The position numbers were made by a program, and so were the translations under genes. Positions 1 to 12,448 of a stretch of 64,000 bases of DNA are shown here, piece after piece. The stretch comes from Rhipicephalus microplus. Lineage: Eukaryota > Arthropoda > Arachnida > Ixodida > Ixodidae. The stretch spans positions 201,009,101-201,073,100 of the forward strand of contig NC_134701.1 of NCBI RefSeq assembly GCF_043290135.1. Direction: 5' to 3'. Under the pieces are notes generated by a model. That model was not told the origin of the DNA. It was given only the letters and a program-made list of their open reading frames with translations, and searched no databases. The number at the start of each line of letters is the position of its first letter. The first letter of the stretch is position 1.

Positions 1-43
1 GTGCCGCTCCCGCGAATGAACATTCGCGTCTAGCATACTGTAC

Positions 44-200
44 GGCTATCATAGGCGTGTGCAGGGCTCTCCTTAAGGGGGGGGGCAAAAGTTTGTCCCA
101 ATGCTCCTCCCCAGGGCTGACTTAGCACCCCCTCCCTATTATGTTAATATATGGAATTGACATTGAGCTCCCCCCCCCCCCCTCCTCTCTGCGGTGAATG
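44..200. repeat. G/C-tract repeat module, copy 1 (partial)
   Basis: A stretch with a GGGGGGGGG run near 78-86 and a C run near 171-182. The wording 'ggcgtgtgcag' followed by a G tract and 'ggcaa' recurs near 10287-10335 and 12326-12370, so I treat the three as one dispersed family. This copy is the most diverged. There is no coding signal, and the remainder of 1-354 holds nothing I recognise. Confidence 0.35.
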
Positions 201-1589
201 AGGCGTGGCTGCCTTCCTGATCAGGTTTACAAACCACCAGGTTTCTATACCTGCACTACCAAAGTTACTAACAATATCTTGTATATGCTGGTACCTTCAG
301 TATATTTACACAACATATTTTATATCAGTCAACTTAATAATCACGCCTGCAACTTCATGATCTGAGAGATTTAAGTCAGTCATAAGACTACAATTGAGGC
401 CAGAGTAGCAGGCTTTCGGTTGATGTGTGTGTTCGAAATATCCTCTAATGCAACAAAGCACACCCGGTTCTTATTGACACAAGAGATATTGGTCATAAGA
501 TAGGAACCAAATACTGCGTAGAATGCCTTCGGGCATTTTCCATAGCTGAAATGTGCTCTAATGCAACTAACTGTGCCTGACACTTCATGATGTGACAGAT
601 ATTGGTCAGAATATTTCAACTGAACCTTGCACTGGAAGACTTCTGGACGTTGTCTTTAGTCAAAGTATTCTCTAAAACGACAGACGACACCCAACTGTTC
701 ATGAAGTGACAAATATCGGTCATAATATTAGAACTGAAACCTCAATACAAGACTTCTGGACGTTGTCTTTAGTCAAAGTATTCTCTAGAACGACAGATGA
801 CACCCAACTGTTCATGAAGTGACAGATATCGGTCATAATATTATAACTGAAACCTCAATACAAGACTTCTGGACGTTGTCTTTAGTCAAAGTATTCTCTA
901 GAACGACAGACGACACCCAACTGTTCATGAAATGACAGATATCGGTCATAATACTATAACTGAAACCTTAATACAAGACTTCTGGACGTTGTCTTTAGTC
1001 AAAGTATTCTCTTGAACGACAGACGACACACAACTGTTCATGAAGTGACAGATATCGGTCATAATACTATAACTGAAACCTCAATACAAGACTTCTGGAC
1101 GTTGTCTTTAGTCAAAGTATTCTCTAGAACGACAGACGACAATCAACTGTTCATGAAGTCACAAATATCGGTCATAACATTAGAACTGAAACCTTAATGC
1201 AAGACTTCTGGACGTTGTCTTTAGTCAAAGTATTCTCTAAAACGACAGACGACACCCAACTGTTCATGAAGTGACAGATATCGGTCATAATATTAGAACT
1301 GAAACCTCAATACAAGACTTCTGAACGTTGTCTTTAGTCAAAGTATTCTCTAGAACGACAGACGACACCCAACTGTTCATGAAGTGACAGATATCGGTCA
1401 TAATATTCATAATATTAGAACTAAAACCTCAATACAAGACTTCTGAACGTTGTCTTTAGTCAAAGTATTCTCTAGAACGACAGACGACACCCAACTGTTC
1501 ATGAAGTGACAGATATCGGTCATAATATTAGAACTAAAACCTCAATACAAGACTTCTGGACGTTGTCTTTAGTCAAAGTATTCTCTAAA

Positions 1590-3450
1590 ACGACAAACGA
1601 CACCCAGTTGTTCATGAATTCACAGATATCGGTCATAATTATAGAACTGAAACCTGTAAGGAAGACTTCTGAATGTTATCTTTAGTCAAAGTATTCTCTA
1701 AAACGACAAACGACACCGAACTGTTCATGAAGTCACAGATATCAGTCATAATATTGGAACGGAACCCTGTATGGAAGACTTCTGCACGTTCTCTTTAGTC
1801 AAATTATTCTCTAAAATGACAAACCGCACCCAACTGTTCATAAAGTCAATGTTATCAGTCATAATATTGGAAGTGAACCCTGTATAGAAGGCTTTTGAAC
1901 GTTGTTTGCAGCCGAAATGGCCTGCAGCCAAAATGAACGTTGTCTGCAGCCGAAACAACGCACACCCTACTCTTCATGATGTGACGGATTTAGGTCATGA
2001 GGCTGTAATTGTGCCCTGTTCAGAGGGCTTTGAATGATAAGCGTATTGGAAATATCCTGTCATGCAAGAAACCGCATCTGGCTCTTAATGATACAACAGA
2101 TACTGCCATAAGAATGGAACCAAGCACTACGTAGAATGCCTCTGGGCATTTTTTGTAGTCAAAATATGCTCTAATGCAACTAACTGTACTTGAAGTTTTC
2201 ATAATAAGACAGATATTGGCCATAGGGCTGCAACTGAACCTTGTAGGAAAGACTTCTGGATGTTGTCTGTAGTTAAAGTATTCTCTAAAACGACAGACGA
2301 CACCCAACTGTTCATGAAGTGACAGATATCGGTCATAATATTAGAACTGAAACCTCAATACAAGACTTCTGAACGTTGTCTTTAGTCAAAGTATTCTCTA
2401 GAACGACAGACGACACCCAACTGTTCATGAAGTGACAGATATCGGTCATAATATTAAAACTAAAACGTTAATACAAGACTTCTGGAGGTTGTCTTTAGTC
2501 GAAGTATTCTCTAGAACGACAGACGACACCCAACTATTCATGAAGTGACAGATATCGGTCATAATATTAGAACTGAAAGCTCAATACAAGACTTCTGGAC
2601 GTTGTCTTTAGTCAAAGTATTCTCTAGAACGACAGACGACACCCAACTGTTCATGAAGTGACAGATATCGGTCATAATATTAGAATTGAAACCTTAATAC
2701 AAGACTTCTAGACGTTGTCTTTAGTCAAAGTATTCTCTAAAACGACAAACAACACCCAATTGTTCATGAAGTCACAGATATCGGTCATAATTATAGAACT
2801 GAAACCTGTAAGGAAGACTTCTGAATGTTATCTTTAGTCAAAGTATTCTCTAAAACGACAAACGACACCGAACTGTTCATGAAGTCACAGATATCAGTCA
2901 TAATATTGGAACGGAACCCTGTATGGAAGACTTCTAGACGTTCTCTTTAGTCAAATTATTCTCTAAAATGACAAACCGCACCCAACTGTTCATAAAGTCA
3001 ATGTTATCAGTCATAATATTGGAAGTGAACCTTGTATAGAAGGCTTTTGAACGTTGTCTGCAGCCGAAATGGCCTGCAGCCAAAATGAACGTTGTCTGCA
3101 GCCGAAACAACGCACACCCTACTCTTCATGATGTGACGGATTTAGGTCATGAGGCTGTAATTGTGCCCTGTTCAGAGGGCTTTGAATGATAAGCGTATTG
3201 GAAATATCCTGTCATGCAAGAAACCGCATCTGGCTCTTAATGATACAATAGATACTGTCATAAGAATGGAACCAAGCACTACGTAGAATGCCTCTGGGCA
3301 TTTTTTGTAGTCAAAATATGCTCTAATGCAACTAACTGTACTTGAAGTTTTCATAATAAGACAGATATTGGCCATAGGGCTGCAACTGAACCTTGTAGGA
3401 AAGACTTCTGGATGTTGTCTGTAGTTAAAGTATTCTCTAAAACGACAAAC
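1590..3450. repeat. Higher-order repeat: two 1152-bp-spaced copies of a variant satellite block
   Basis: The block near 1590-2300 recurs at 2742-3450 with an offset of 1152 bp ('gaactgaaacctgtaagg' starts at 1644 and again at 2796). It includes an unusual module with 'gcagccgaaatggcctgcag'. The two copies differ by only a handful of substitutions by eye, while adjacent monomers within one copy are far more different. The offset is ten 113-bp monomers plus about 22 bp, which matches an extra internal duplication inside the module. This is a higher-order unit copied as a block. Confidence 0.85.
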
Positions 3451-3617
3451 CGCGTCTAACTCTTCATGAAGTCATAGATATCAGTCATAATACTGGAACT
3501 GAACCCTGCATGGAAGGCAGCCAAAATGTTCTCCAATGCAATAAATATACCCGACACATCACGATGCAACAGATATTAGCGACTAGATTGGAACCGAGCA
3601 CAGCGTTGAACACTTTC

Positions 3618-3905
3618 GGATGGTATATTTATTTATTTTCAAATACAGCTGCTCACTGTGAGGCTACTGCAAAAGTGGCATACATATATACAAAATGAAA
3701 GAATATAAACAGTAATATCACATTAAGTGTGCCAAGGTAAACAAATATCACTACCCTTGAGTGCACCCCTGTAATAAATGAGAGAAATAGGACATTATTA
3801 TAATACAAGTGCCTCCAAAAAGTCCGACACACTGGGATTAGGAATCAAACCAAGTAGATCAATCCAGTGTTTGATAACTTTATTTGAACGTGTTAGAGAA
3901 CTCTA
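3618..3905. repeat. AT-rich insertion in the satellite edge
   Basis: The 113-bp periodicity breaks off at about 3618 and resumes at about 3905. The intervening DNA starts with 'tatttatttattttcaaat', which looks like the T-rich reverse complement of a LINE 3' end. It contains no recognisable protein fragment. A short 3' LINE insertion is my best guess. Confidence 0.3.
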
Positions 3906-4200
3906 CAAATGACTTCTAAGCTGGGTGGTGATTGCGGATCAGTGCTGTGTTGAAGACTTCAGCACTTTGCTGGTAGTTTAAATATCCTTTAACATCTACA
4001 AAATGCATCTGACACTTCTTGATGAGACAGACATTGGTTTTGAGATTACAGCCAAGCACTGTGGCTTTAGCATGTCATTAATTGTCAAAATACACTATAA
4101 TGCAATAAAGCATGCCAAAAATTTTTGATGGGACAGATACTGATCAAAGGATTGCACCAGAGCACCGTACAGAAGTTTTGGCAAGTTTTCCAACAGAACT

Positions 4201-5389
4201 ACACAGAATATGCTTAAGTGAATGCGTATATATAATCCAAGTTAATGCATATACTAAAAAACCGAACAGAAATGAAGGACTCCTTGGAAACACATACAAA
4301 TATTCAATGTTCAGAACCATCGAATATATTGAGCTCATTACAGTCTGGAGGCACAGATAAATACAAGCACAGCTCTGAAAGGACTTATAAGTCACATGAG
4401 GTACTTTTTGCATTTCTTCTACACAAAGTGCAGTACCATACTAGTGTACCTTCATTCATTCTGTGCATACATGTGGTGATCTTCTCTTCCCACAATCGTG
4501 TCATCGAACAGCTGATTTCAAATCAGGTGCTTCTCACAAGGTTTTCAGTTATCTGTCCAGCTGTAAACAGATCGCGCGTTATGTTATAGTAAACTGTAAA
4601 ATGACGGAGAAGCGCCATTGTATGCCTATAGCTATGAGTATCAGAATGAACTACAAATTAAGAATGTGTGTGTTAGAATGCCTCCAAACAACGTATGTGC
4701 TACTGAGCGTAGCACAGAAGCAGAAAAAGCGAGAAGTGAAATAGCAGGCAATACCAGCAGCACTTAATCATGCAACTTTCTTTTTCGATCACCACGGCGA
4801 CGCACGCTCGAGTTTCTGTCTTGTACGTGAATGGAAATGAGACCGCTGACAGCCCAGTGTGTCAGCGTCGCTGGTACCCGACACGAAGTTGCACCTCACT
4901 GCTACCAACCAGCGCACGCTTATGATTAGCTTGGCAACACACAAAAACGATTAGCACCGAAGCCAACGAATGTTTCCGCGTCATACAATTCGCGAATACA
5001 CTTATATAAGTACGTACGTTTTCACATCACGGAAATGTGTAGGCTAGTGCGAGGTTCGCTTTCAGCGATGATGAATATTGATGTTGAAAACAAACACAAA
5101 CACAGTGCAGATAAAAACTCCTCCGTATGACCTACGCGATATTTCGGTCGTCATATATGGTGTCTATGTTGCGACGGAAACTACCGTAGAGTTTTTTTCA
5201 GCCGATGTGCCTCGCATGTGCTGGTTCATACGAACTAGATGGTAGAGGCCTGCGCTGGATGCAGATGACACCGATCTGAATTGCCTCCGCGGTAGGCGAG
5301 GGCTCACGCTCAAACCTTCGAACCTCCGAAGTATGTTCGCACTCGTTTTTAGCACAGAAAGTCACAGATGAAAGCACAAGAACACCGAC
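4201..5389. other. Unassigned intergenic sequence
   Basis: The sequence is of mixed composition. Short open frames occur on both strands (for example 4112-4360 and 4463-4744), but they lack motifs, a credible start context or a splice pattern. No RNA gene or repeat was recognised. Confidence 0.3.
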
Positions 5390-6160
5390 ATGCTCCTTTC
5401 GCTCGGCCGACGATCGCACAGGGGTCCGGCGCTAGCATAGCCGGCCGGCATTCGCTGGATTTGTCGGCGTCGCTCGAACTCGGCACGAAACCGCGTCACG
5501 CTGGTAGCACTCGCAGTCGTTCGTCGTTTCGTTGTCGTTCTAGATTACGAAGCGGTCATTCAGGAACGTTAGGAGTAGTTTTCATGCTTGCTTTCAGCAC
5601 TCGGCTGTGCCTTCGAAGCGGCAGCCATTAGGCACAGCATTCGGAGTCATCGCGGCCTCTGGTTGGTTGGCGCGCGGCCTCTGGTTGGTTGGCGCCGCTG
5701 TACGCGTGGTGACGTAGCGTACGCGAGGCGAAATATCAAGCCCGGCTTGATCCCTCGCGCCTGCTCGCGTATTCCCCTCCGAAGCCGACGCCGAGAGGCG
5801 CATTTGACGCTTTTGACGCGTAGGCGCGAGCGAACGCGTGCCAGTGGTTGGCACTTTACGGTGTGGTCGGATTTTCTTCTCGCAACAAAACTGGTGGCGG
5901 CATCTACACATTAAGTGAAGAAATAAACAAGGAGAGAGCGGTGATTGCTTTCGTCTCCTTTCCCGTATTACCTTGGCGTCCTCTCATAACGAGTTTCTCC
6001 GTGCAACGCGCACGTTCTATCGCTGTTTCTTGCGGGGCTCTCTGCGGCCCGCAAGGGTACAAATGTGCCGATACGTATGCTTCGGTTAAAGGCACGAATT
6101 GTATTTCTATTCAATTCAATGTTCAGGCTTCTCAAGTGATTGAATCTATTACTTAGTGTC
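5390..6160. other. CpG-rich patch with a 22-bp direct duplication
   Basis: The local base composition is clearly richer in C, G and CpG than its surroundings. A 22-bp unit beginning 'gcggcctctggttggttggc' is present twice in direct contact, at 5652-5673 and 5674-5695. Overlapping open frames on both strands reflect the low frequency of stop codons and have no motifs. This could be a promoter or first-exon region of an unseen gene, or a GC-rich element; the sequence alone does not decide. Confidence 0.35.
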
Positions 6161-6774
6161 ACTACTGCCACTAAAATTAATTAGTAACATTAGTCCGTCT
6201 ACATAACGTATGCTCAAGTGGTCGTGGCGTTGTCGGAGGCTGTAGTGGAGGCTTTGTACGGAAAATGACCAGACAAACTACTAGCAACGATCATTGAAGG
6301 GTCACTCACCACTGTGCGTTTGAAGACGAGGGGGTGCTTTTCTTCTTTCCTTCATTCACACGATGAATCCTCCAGCGCTTGGAGTTGTAGTCACTGAACC
6401 CCAAGCGCCGCCACTTGAGTTCCGCGTGTACTATTGTGGCAGCATTCATGACAACACATTTTGTCAAAGAACGCTAGCAGGTCGTTTGATGTGCCGGCGT
6501 GGTTTCACGTTGTGGTTGAAGGCAACCAAGAAAGTTTGTCCCGGTTTTCTACCAGCGACGATTAAAAACGTACGAAGAAAAAAAGGACTTCCAGATAAAA
6601 GCCCGCATCAGACAGCTTTTCGGAAAGTGTTCGAAATAACCGCTCAACTAGCATCTTACCAAGTGTATACCACTTGACAAAACACCGCAGCAACAACAAC
6701 GGCGGAAAGAAGGACGATTGTGAGGGCGACACCGCCAAGAGAAATCGCGAGCTTCAGAGCCGAACGAGCAGTCA
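6161..6774. other. Unassigned, with an unrecognised 104-codon open frame at 6363-6677 (+)
   Basis: The open frame from 6363 to 6677 starts with ATG and encodes a basic, cysteine-containing product that I do not recognise. No domain, signal peptide or membrane segment is evident. It lies next to a Penelope-type motif and is most likely repeat-derived or fortuitous. Confidence 0.2.
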
Positions 6775-6850
6775 CCCCTGAAGAAGGGACCGAATTGGTC
6801 CCGAAACGTCGGGTCAGTGCACAGTCTATTTTTTGTTGAACTATAACATG
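6775..6850 (+). ncRNA. Hammerhead-ribozyme-like core, Penelope-type element signature
   Basis: The order is CTGAAGA (6778-6784), a perfect 6-bp stem of gggacc (6786-6791) and ggtccc (6797-6802), then GAAAC (6803-6807). That matches the hammerhead consensus CUGANGA, stem II, GAAA. Hammerhead motifs are established in Penelope-like retroelements. I cannot build a convincing stem III with a cleavage triplet upstream, so an active ribozyme is unlikely. A second motif of the same layout is at 41586-41630. Confidence 0.4.
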
Positions 6851-7035
6851 GCCGGAACATTTATTTTATTAGTATTAGATATATATTACGCGGTGTCTAT
6901 GCCGCCGGACCAAATTGAGGAAGAAAACAAAAGTTATGTTTACACGAATCGATAGGCGCTCCATTAGGCGCGCACTTTTCTAGGGTAGCCTGCAATTACG
7001 CAGCTATTGCGAACGAACGCGGAAGACTGAGGGAG

Positions 7036-7154
7036 ATGTATGTATGTATGTATGTATGTATGTATGTATGTATGTATGTATGTATGTATGTATGTATGTA
7101 TGTATGTATGTATGTATGTATGTATGTATGTATGTATGTATGTATGTATGTATG

Positions 7155-7219
<65 letters not shown>
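7036..7219. repeat. Compound microsatellite (ATGT)n-(TA)n-(TG)n
   Basis: About 30 ATGT units (7036-7156) run into a TA tract (7155-7176) and then a TG tract (7177-7219). All long open frames over it are artefacts of repeats without stop codons. Confidence 0.97.
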
Positions 7220-7223
<4 letters not shown>

Positions 7224-9273
7224 ACGTACGGCAACCGGATCACTTGTTTTCTTTCTCGATTTTTTTTCTTCGGATCATTTACAGATTGTGCAGCCAGCTG
7301 TCCTGTATTTTGTAATGAAATGGATTTTAATGCATTCCCTCCATACAAAATCAACTTTCGTTATGTTAATCATTATGCAGTAAATATTATCGTGGTGGCG
7401 TTAAATCGCACACTTCACTGCACTTTCTGCCTCAGAGTCGGTGTCGTCAGTTGTGAGCAAAAAAAGGTCATCTTGTGCGTCACCAAAAAATCGGCAAAAA
7501 TGCAAATAAATAATAAAGAGTTGTGGGAAGAGTAGGGATCGCAACTGGGTTGTTTGAGGGATAATTATATAAGCGGGTGTTTGCCTGGAAATAAAGTGAA
7601 AATAACTTCATCTGTTTAGAAATGCAGTGAAAGTAACTTGCATGCTTTAGAAACATGCGCGTCCTGTACACAAGCTTCAGAATAAAACATGAAGTATTTC
7701 TGTAGTAATGCTGGCACAAGCGTAAATCACCATTGGTCGTCAGAACATAGAATCACCCTAATTACTTCGTAGTATATAGCCAGTCACGCACTACAAAAGG
7801 CACACACACGCTACTGCACCCTTATAAGACACAGTAATGGGTGCATATCAAGTTTGAAAATATTTCATACAATTAGTGCTTAAAGTGAGCACAAGGAACA
7901 CAACATCTCTATTGCGGGAACTCTTAAAGGCGAAGCTTAAGGGTCGCCCAATTTTTTCGCTCATCGCAAACATGTATAAACAAATAATTATTCTCACTAT
8001 AGTGGCTGTTATAAAAAAATGTGTCCAAAATCCTCAGTAATCTCAGAAATGCGATATTTTTTGGATGTCTTCGCTATTACAAGTCACGTAGCCGCGGGAA
8101 TAATAAAAAAGTGGAAAAGATCATTTCAGACAGTAATTAAAGAGTTGAAATGATTAACCGTTTTTGTGGAGTTCGGTGGTCAAGTCATGTAGTAGAATTG
8201 AAGTTTTTCGTGTGAAAACGCATCACAGATTTGAGATATAGGAGATGCGCTGTTTGGTAATTGTCTCGAACTAATAAAGTTCAACCACATTCAATGGTGA
8301 AGCTGAAACTGAAGGACCAATAAGCGTAATAAGCAGATGACGAGAATGGTGGAAATTTTCAGCGCAACGGTTGCAGAGGTGCAGTTCTTTTTTACGTTCA
8401 TGCATGTGCGCCATCATGCGTGCTATTACTGGCACTGCAGCCTGGGCACCCACACAACGAAGTCGCTGGATGGTTGATATGACGATGCCCACACACTCCG
8501 GACGTATCAGAAGATTATGTAAATTACGCTCTTTCGCGTTTTAGTTCAAGTTTTGCCGCTGAATTAGAGTGAAATTTATTATTTTGCAATAATTGCTGCA
8601 AGCCGTTTTTTTTCCAATCTCAAAGCTCTTATTGGTTCTTCACGCGACAGCCCTCAGTTATCTCGTTTGCAATAACGACGTAACGGCTTTAAATAAAAGT
8701 TATTTATTTAATTTTTTTGGTTACCCTGTTCTTCTCGCACTGGGGGAGGAGGATAAGTTAGCTTCTATAAGCGGCCTCGAAGCAAAGGGCCTAAATTGAC
8801 GTTTGATAAAGGTGAGGGAAACAGTGTCTTCACTGAGGGCGTTTTCAAAGTCAATAGTAGATTCGCTGTTTGGTGTGTCAGTTTAGATTTCGCCCGATAA
8901 GGTAGCCAGACGTCATCGCACTGCAGTGATTACCAGTGGCCACCTTTAAAATTTTCGAAGTCACTCTGCGCTATTCGCAGAAAGGACTCGAATTCGCTCG
9001 TTGGACTCGATCGGCTATTACCACTGGTTAAAGAAGTTAGATGTTTTAATTTCTGGAATTACTGCCGTAATAAATGTGTGCGCACAACTAAAGATACCCT
9101 CTTCCGCACCAAGGGGAACGCTGCGGGTATAGCACGCAAATGCCTCCTTTCAGTAACTTTTATTATTGAACTGATTTCTTGAAACACCCTGTATGGATTT
9201 GCAAAATGAATAAATATGGCGTAGTGGGCTCTTAATAATTTTGCTTGCAGTAGGCATTCAACGATACTTAGAT
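7220..9273. other. Unassigned sequence; one GGCGAAGCT-type repeat end at 7919-7965
   Basis: No gene was recognised. The piece at 7919-7965 ('ggcgaagcttaagggtcgcc' then 'caattttttcgctcat') closely matches 9641-9690, which suggests two copies of one repeat end. Short open frames at 7480-7719, 8271-8492 and 8593-8799 have no supporting features. Confidence 0.3.
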
Positions 9274-9493
9274 TTGATTGATATGTGGCGTTGAACGTCC
9301 CAAAACCACTATATGATTATGAGAGACGCCGTAGTGGAGGGCTCCGAAAATTTCGGCCACCTGGGGTTCTTTAACGTGCACCCAAATCTGAACACACGGG
9401 CCTACATCATTTTAGTCTCCATCGAAAATGCAGCCGCCGCAGCCGGTATTTGATTCCGCGACCTGCCACAGCCACTAGACCACCGCGGCGGGA
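9274..9493 (-). mobile_element. tRNA-derived SINE (Ruka-like), near full length
   Basis: The element reads from right to left. The tRNA-like head lies at the right end (9440-9493, reverse complement of 'actagaccaccgcggcggg'). The conserved body contains 'ttctttaacgtgcaccc', and the tail 'gattgatatgtgg' lies at 9276. The B-box region is mutated and the A-box side is shortened compared with the complete copy at 54030-54274. Confidence 0.85.
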
Positions 9494-10279
9494 CTTCAGT
9501 GATACTTTGAAACGGCCAACGTTCCGTGCACATTCCATCGTTTCCTTGCGGTATGGTTGAGGCATGCACCGAGAGCCGACCCGGGTTAGAATCTTGTCAA
9601 TGGGAATTCGATGCGCACGTGGCTCATTACGCTATCACGATCGACTCTTGGGGGCGAAGCTCAAGCGTCTGCAATTTTTTCCCATCATTACGAAAAAAAA
9701 CAGGGGTGTCCCTTAGTGTCACTGCTTTGTGAGATAGTATAAGTGGGATTTTATATATGTCAATTTTTGGTTTTGTATTGTGGTAAAAAGAGAGGTAACT
9801 TAAGAACAGAAACATTGTTTGTGTTGGTACGTTACCATTCGGTCTCTTTCCTCAAGAGTACAAATTCGTGAAAATTGCATTAGACATGCGTACATGACCA
9901 AAGATGTGTGCACAATCCCTCTGAACGTCGTAGAACTGGCAGAGAAATCATGAGCTTAAAGTTAATCACACAGCGTGACGTAACTGCTGTGTTAAAAAAA
10001 CAATGATGTTTTGCTAAGATGGGTTATGCGCAAAGACGCGAGAGTTTGCGGCCTGTCATCATATACGACACATTGACTTTCGTATGGTTTCATACCCTAA
10101 ATATCTTATCAGTCGTACTTCCGGACACCGTAGCATGAACAGAAACATTCTGTATGACGTCACCCGACCGCGAAAATTCGATTGAACAAAAAAGATACTG
10201 CCTGGTGGGCTATAAGTATCCCTATTCTGCCAGTGTCAACGGTTGACCCTCTTCCCTTCATTGCTAAGGTGTCAATAGC
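9494..10279. other. Unassigned; GGGGCGAAGCT motif at 9641-9690
   Basis: The motif 'gggggcgaagctcaagcgtc' followed by 'tgcaattttttcc' matches the repeat end at 7919-7965. I see no gene, RNA or other repeat. Confidence 0.3.
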
Positions 10280-10445
10280 CTACGCCAGGGGCGTATGCAG
10301 AAATTTATTTGAGGGAGGTTGGGGGGGGCAACCCCATTTTGAAATGGTAAATTCTGTTATGTATGCCATGATGAAGCAAAATTTCGGGAAGACGGGGGGC
10401 ATTTTCCAGCCGCGCCAACCCCTGGCTACTCCACTGGCCTACAAG
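10280..10445. repeat. G-tract repeat module, copy 2
   Basis: It starts around 'caggggcgtatgcagaaatt', has a G run followed by 'ggcaacccc', and ends in 'ccaacccctggctactccac', close to an inverted copy of its own start. This resembles the palindromic GGGGCGTAGCC-type modules common in arthropod genomes. It is similar to 12315-12445. Confidence 0.5.
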
Positions 10446-12314
10446 CGGTTGTACTTCGTGGTTATCCCTCTTTTGCCAGGATTCATATAACCAGAACAGG
10501 GTCAACGACCTCCCGCTGTATCAATGACGTTATACGTGACGTTCCTACTTAGGTCATGCGACTAGTCGGCACGTGGCGGGGACGTCAGGTTGCGCTATAC
10601 TGTGCTTTTTTATTGTATGGAAACGCGCTTGACTTACGAGAAAATCAAGTACCTGGCAGCTCCAGAAATACATGGCTGCCTCTGTTTGAGTTCTTGCTTA
10701 AACTGACAGCTCTACCTTGAGCAGCCTTATCTCTCAGCCATACGTGTGTAGACGAGAGAGAGACAAGGGGGAGGAGGGTAAAGTCGGCCTCACTCTGTAA
10801 TGTTCTAATGAGGTGCTGCAATAGTGCCACATGACATTTCTGAGTCGGACTTTTCGCGCCATGTGTGACTGCGCACGGTTAGGCCTACTTCTAATGCTTG
10901 ACGATAATGCTGACGAAGAACCACTTATGCTGCGTACAAGACCTCCCCCGTTTCTCTCGGAAAGCTGAGGACCAATTGCAGGTCTTTGTCAAAAGCACGT
11001 CATCACTTCTTCTTCTTTTTTTCCCTCATTGTGGAACTTGCTCTCTTTCAAGCTCGACCGAAAAGAGAGGGATTGGTTGGGACTATATGATGCACCCCCC
11101 TTTCCCTTCAATGGAGATCCCTGCGTAATCTTACGCCCGTAGCGCAGCTGGCCGCAGCTTCATGTCGTGACAGACGTGGCGTCGGTGGCAAGATCGACCA
11201 AGCCTGGAGTATTCGTGATTGGCGTGCCACTTCATTTTGCAAAAGGAAAATCCTTTCGGGCTAACTCGTAGCAGCCGAGCCTTGCTTAATCGGTGATCAT
11301 CGACGGTGTGCGCGGAAGAAACGCACGACAACCGCGCATCAAGTATCGTTCGCGTTTGCAGAAAGTGACGAGGAAAAGAAAACAGACACTTGCGTAATTT
11401 TGTTTTTTGTGATAGACAAAGACGAGCAGCTGGCGGCTTTACCCAGAAGCCGATACTGGTTGTTCTTCCTTGATAGCCAAGCTTCGAATCTGCAAGAGAT
11501 CCACACTGCAACGAAAAGTCATAAAACCTACACAGACGACCTGCTGACGCAGGAGGTGCCAATTACCCACGTAATTCGGCAATCATGGAAGCCGACATGC
11601 TTTGTGTTCTTTGAACCATCAGAACGAGCGGGAAATTCTTTGGTTAACGAGAAAGACAGTTCTTATGGAACCTACCCTTAAGTATTAAACTGGTGTCTCT
11701 ATTAATTTTTTTTTTTGAGGAAGGGAGGAGGCAGAGGTTGCAGGGGGTTCTCGTAATTCTAGAATATAGCTCATCATGTAGTTTGGCTTAGTGAAACGTC
11801 TATAATTTGTTAACTGAATTTTTAATTAGGTTAGCACCCCACAATTTCCTTTCTTTTTCTAGCTACCACAAAACGGTGCCTTTTTTACTTGAAAAATGAT
11901 TCTGTGCGGCACTGCATAAGCGGCCTAAATATTGTTGTAATGACGGTCTGAATGTATACTATGTACTATGTTTGGACGAATTCGCTATCAAAAAAGGTTT
12001 TTTTTTTTAAATAAACGTTTTGGAATGAAGAATGCCTTGGAAGGATAGTGTTTGGAGGAATAAACTTGCTGTCTCATCTATTACCACCAGTTGAAAACCC
12101 CATATTCAAATAGTGGCAGACATTTACGGTTGATTAGGGCACAAAACGACAAATTTTAAGCCAGAAACTGCAGCGTATATACACTAAGAATTTCCTGTGT
12201 AAGACGTCAAAGAGGGACAGTGTTCTATTATACTATCTTGAGAAGATGTTCAACAAAACTTGAAAACTTCTTTCCTGCTCTACAAAAAATGTGACGCTCC
12301 CCGTAAGGAATTGG
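10446..12314. other. Unassigned sequence
   Basis: About 1.9 kb without recognisable features. Open frames at 11131-11562 (-, 143 codons) and 11400-11681 (+, 93 codons) overlap antisense. Neither has a recognisable domain, so I do not call either a gene. Confidence 0.25.
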
Positions 12315-12445
12315 GGCATGTTTCAGGGACGTATCGGCAGAAGTTATTTAGGGGAGGTGGGGGGGGCACTCCTTGTAATGGCCATTTTTCGCCATTTATG
12401 TATGTCATGGCGAAAAAATGGCAGCATATCCACGGAGTAAATGAT
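12315..12445. repeat. G-tract repeat module, copy 3
   Basis: It contains 'agggacgtatcggcagaagt' followed by a G tract and 'ggcactcc', then 'gccatttatgtatgtcatgg'. It parallels 10287-10370 base for base over long stretches. It directly abuts the inverted-repeat element at 12449. Confidence 0.5.
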
Positions 12446-12448
12446 GGG

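Larger units (their letters stand above)
355..4200. repeat. 113-bp satellite array with diverged edges
   Basis: Tandem monomers are marked by the word 'gacttctggacgttgtc', starting at 638, 751, 864, 977, 1090, 1203 and 1316: a strict 113-bp step. One monomer (1316 to 1438) carries a 9-bp internal duplication ('taatattca'). The core is about 600-3440. Monomers at the left edge (355-600) and right edge (3440-3610, 3905-4200) are older and share only short words such as 'acagatattggtcata' and 'ctctaatgcaa'. Several frames stay open for 60-95 codons here only because the period is not a multiple of three. They are not genes. Confidence 0.93.

Noticed and set aside
1746..3375. Repeated 60-95-codon frames sharing peptides, looking like a small gene family
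   Set aside because: They are successive copies of the 113-bp satellite and its higher-order repeat; the period is not a multiple of three and there is no gene structure.
7004..7535. Overlapping Met-Tyr-Val-Cys and Ile-His-Thr open frames
   Set aside because: Products of the ATGT/TA/TG microsatellite in all frames and on both strands.
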